A DNA stretch of 7,740 nucleotides, from positions 1 through 7,740 of the forward strand of contig JAJYWG010000114.1 in assembly GCA_021791615.1 (NCBI GenBank), read 5' to 3'. The position numbers and the translations under genes are program-made. Under the pieces are notes generated by a model. It saw only the letters and a program-made list of their open reading frames with translations. It was not told where the DNA came from and searched no databases. The DNA is from Actinomycetes bacterium (GTDB lineage Bacteria; Actinomycetota; Acidimicrobiia; Acidimicrobiales; RAAP-2). This document shows, piece by piece, positions 6,329-7,740 of the stretch. The first letter of the stretch is position 1, and each line of letters begins with the position of its first letter.

Positions 6329-7657
6329 TCAGCCCGCACCTTCGAACAGCTGGCACATCTGGGCCAACGCGTTGAGCGGCTCTCCAGAAGCCCGCATCGC
6401 CGCTTCCAAGTAGACCAAAGTCGTGGCCGGGTCGGAATGTCCGAGGACCCTGGCCACGAACAACCGTGGCTCTTCCAATACCTGCTCCGTCACGCTGCGG
6501 TTGGCATCCCGCAGCCGGTGCAACAGCGCGCTGAACAACTGCACCGCGAAGGTCCTTCGCATGAGGTGCGGGGTGACCTTCGGGAAGGAACCGCGCGCCC
6601 GGCTGGCTCGTTGGTTGGCCGCCGAGAACATCCGGTTCCAGTGCGAAGGGTCGAGCATGCGAGCGCCGCGCTGGGAGACGAACAGTGCGACCGGGTCGAG
6701 GGCCCCGTCGCCACGGCGGACGACCAGCTGGGCCAACACGTCGTCCGCCACGTCGACCAACGGCCGGGTGCGCCCTCCCCCCAAGCGCACGCGGGGCCTT
6801 CCCAGACGGTCGGGCTCCGCGACCTCGCACAGTGCCAGCTCGCCGCCCCGGAGCCTGCCCTCGAGGTAAGGCTGGCTGCTCTCGACGGCATCTGCGCGCG
6901 GCCCCAGCCGGTAGGACAACACCTTTTGCAGCGTGGCCCAGGAGACGAACACCTGACGCTCCTTCGAGCCCTTCCCGACCACCCAGACCTCGCAAGGGTT
7001 CCGGCCGGGGTGGCGGTCCGGCAGCCCGACCCAGCTAAGCCTGTTGACCTCGGAACGACGCGCCCCTGTCTCCACCGCCAGGTCGGAAAATAGCGGTTCG
7101 CGAACCCCGTCGCCCACCTTCGCCAGGCACTCGTTCCGGAACCAGCGGTAATCGTCGGCCTCTAGGAACGAGACCAGCCGTCGATATCGCCGGTGCGGGG
7201 CGTACACCTCACGGCCCCGTTCGTCGGGCCAACGTTGAATAGGAGAACGCTCGATCTTGCCCGTTGCCGCCATCCACCGGTAGAACATCGAGACAGCCGT
7301 CCCCTGTCGGGACCATCGCGCCACGCCGACCTCTTTCAACCGGGCACGCTTGAACTCCAAGGCGTCGGTCGGGCTGCACTCGCGTAGCGACTTGCCACGC
7401 TCGGCGAGGAACCGGCCCAGCTCGGCGACGTCCCCGGCGTACGCCGCCGCCGTCGACAACCGGTACGGGCCGCGCAGGAACTCGTTCAGGTCCTCCAACG
7501 GCGTCCCGTCGTCGAACCAGACGGGGTGCCCATCGCCCACCACCCGGTCGTCCAGGCCAGCCAGGACGGCGGCAGCGGTGCCGTGCCCGAACAGGTCGTC
7601 GAGGAACAACGCCTGCTGGCGCACTGCTCTTCGGTCCACTCGGGCTCCCCACAGCAT
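6329..7657 (-). CDS. Tyrosine recombinase A, GinA/TnpA-like, 442 aa
   Basis: This is a site-specific recombinase with a full catalytic set. Numbered from ATG 7657 these are R200 in ETGARRSEV, K229 in VVGKGSKERQV, H364 and R367 in TPHLMRRTFA, H407 in LGHSDPATT and nucleophile Y416 in TLVYLEA. The N-terminal part (about 60-140) contains a SAM-like core-binding domain with the usual helices (STAAAYAGDVAELGRFLAER). It is the first gene of the operon and lies about 70 bp from the right end, as expected for GInt or Tn554-type elements. Start choice is uncertain. GTG 7711 would begin inside the terminal repeat and is unlikely. ATG 7657 lacks a ribosome binding site but fits leaderless translation. 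GTG 7639 has GGGGAG five bases upstream and gives 436 aa. It is the best candidate for the enzyme performing the first strand exchange. Confidence 0.88.
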   Translation of the reverse strand: MLWGARVDRRAVRQQALFLDDLFGHGTAAAVLAGLDDRVVGDGHPVWFDDGTPLEDLNEFLRGPYRLSTAAAYAGDVAELGRFLAERGKSLRECSPTDALEFKRARLKEVGVARWSRQGTAVSMFYRWMAATGKIERSPIQRWPDERGREVYAPHRRYRRLVSFLEADDYRWFRNECLAKVGDGVREPLFSDLAVETGARRSEVNRLSWVGLPDRHPGRNPCEVWVVGKGSKERQVFVSWATLQKVLSYRLGPRADAVESSQPYLEGRLRGGELALCEVAEPDRLGRPRVRLGGGRTRPLVDVADDVLAQLVVRRGDGALDPVALFVSQRGARMLDPSHWNRMFSAANQRASRARGSFPKVTPHLMRRTFAVQLFSALLHRLRDANRSVTEQVLEEPRLFVARVLGHSDPATTLVYLEAAMRASGEPLNALAQMCQLFEGAG

Positions 7658-7664
7658 GAGACAG

Positions 7665-7670
7665 ACACTA
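7665..7670 (-). promoter_or_regulatory. Candidate -10 element for the recombinase operon
   Basis: The minus strand reads TAGTGT, fitting the TAnnnT pattern of actinobacterial -10 elements, followed by seven bases and then ATG 7657. That spacing would give a leaderless transcript starting at or next to the ATG. No convincing -35 is visible at the usual distance; TTGGCA in the terminal motif is about 26 bases away, which is too far. This call is tentative. Confidence 0.25.
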
Positions 7671-7696
7671 ACCACAGTGAATGACGGATGGGTGGA

Positions 7697-7711
7697 TGCC
7701 AACTGAGACAC
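7697..7711 (-). repeat. Right terminal inverted motif (GTGTCTCAGTTGGCA on the minus strand)
   Basis: This is the inverted partner of the left end motif, 18 bp from the right GTCAG junction. It lies upstream of gene A, so a protein bound here could also affect operon transcription. A second TGTCTCA in the same orientation overlaps the gene A start (7657-7663). Confidence 0.65.
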
Positions 7712-7729
7712 TGGTCGCGCGCAACAAAA

Positions 7730-7734
7730 GTCAG
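7730..7734. repeat. Right junction copy of GTCAG
   Basis: This is the direct-repeat partner of the left junction copy. It is preceded by AAAA of the element and followed by CGGGAT, which continues the host integrase frame. Confidence 0.7.
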
Positions 7735-7740
7735 CGGGAT
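7730..7740 (+). pseudogene. Interrupted tyrosine recombinase gene, right fragment (edge of window)
   Basis: Only 11 bases are visible, but GTC AGC GGG AT(G) reads V-S-G-M. This is in phase with the left fragment once the intervening element is removed with one copy of GTCAG. The joined reading is GLLAV-SGM, the expected approach to the catalytic arginine. The rest of the gene should lie to the right of the window. Confidence 0.65.

Larger units (their letters stand above)
101..7729 (-). mobile_element. GInt-like / Tn554-like element with three recombinases, complete
   Basis: Both boundaries are set by the interrupted integrase: the host frame stops at 100 and resumes at 7730, with the pentamer GTCAG at both junctions. 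Inside, five minus-strand genes form one operon: recombinases A, B and C, a small HTH/coiled-coil protein D, and a DUF3987-type protein E. A-D match the ginABCD order known from GInt islands (three large tyrosine recombinases plus a small DNA-binding protein, placed at one end) and resemble Tn554 tnpABC. Each end has an inverted GTGTCTCA motif 18 bp in from the junction. The gene A end is the right end. No open frame is interrupted inside, so the element looks intact. Whether GTCAG is a true target duplication or the strand-exchange core carried by the circle cannot be told from one copy. Confidence 0.82.

Noticed and set aside
5061..6413. Long open frame of 450 codons on the + strand
   Set aside because: It lies antisense to recombinase B, has low-complexity composition and no recognisable motif; long antisense frames are common in GC-rich genes.
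6329..6995. N-terminal extension of recombinase B to 862 aa
   Set aside because: It would overlap the catalytic part of gene A entirely in another frame, and the extra residues are a low-complexity Gly/Arg/Pro sequence.
1..7740. tRNA, rRNA or CRISPR array
   Set aside because: I saw no tRNA-like cloverleaf, rRNA sequence or regularly spaced direct repeats; in particular the element is not in a tRNA gene.

Overview
The window looks like a complete, compact mobile element caught inside another mobile-element gene. The DNA is GC-rich with strong G/C preference at third codon positions, and the proteins are rich in Ala, Arg and Gly. That suggests a high-GC actinobacterium-like host, but nothing here fixes the genus.

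Layout on the + strand. Bases 3-100 are the middle of a tyrosine-recombinase gene reading rightward, ending ...VVGLLAV. Its frame then breaks and stops at 114-116. Bases 7730-7740 resume the same frame (V-S-G-M). Joining the two sides through the shared pentamer GTCAG (96-100 and 7730-7734) restores GLLAVSGM, the motif just before the first catalytic arginine of this family. The inserted element is therefore about 101-7729 (roughly 7.63 kb). Both ends carry an inverted motif starting GTGTCTCA, at exactly 18 bp from the GTCAG on each side.

Inside the element all five genes lie on the minus strand in one tight operon: a canonical tyrosine recombinase (7657-6329), a divergent second recombinase-like protein (6323-4407), a third recombinase (4410-2344), a small HTH plus coiled-coil protein (2360-1956) and a DUF3987-type P-loop protein (1956-631). 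The last four junctions overlap or nearly touch (6-base gap, GTGA overlap, 17-base overlap, TGATG). The first four genes match the published ginABCD organisation of GInt islands (three tyrosine recombinases plus a small DNA-binding protein) and resemble tnpABC of Tn554. I infer they act together to excise and insert the element. The fifth gene is the only apparent cargo; it may help maintain the excised circle.

Bases 101-630 hold no gene I can support, but contain many short perfect palindromes and hairpins. In an excised circle this stretch would lie directly upstream of the operon, making it the single control and recombination region of the element.
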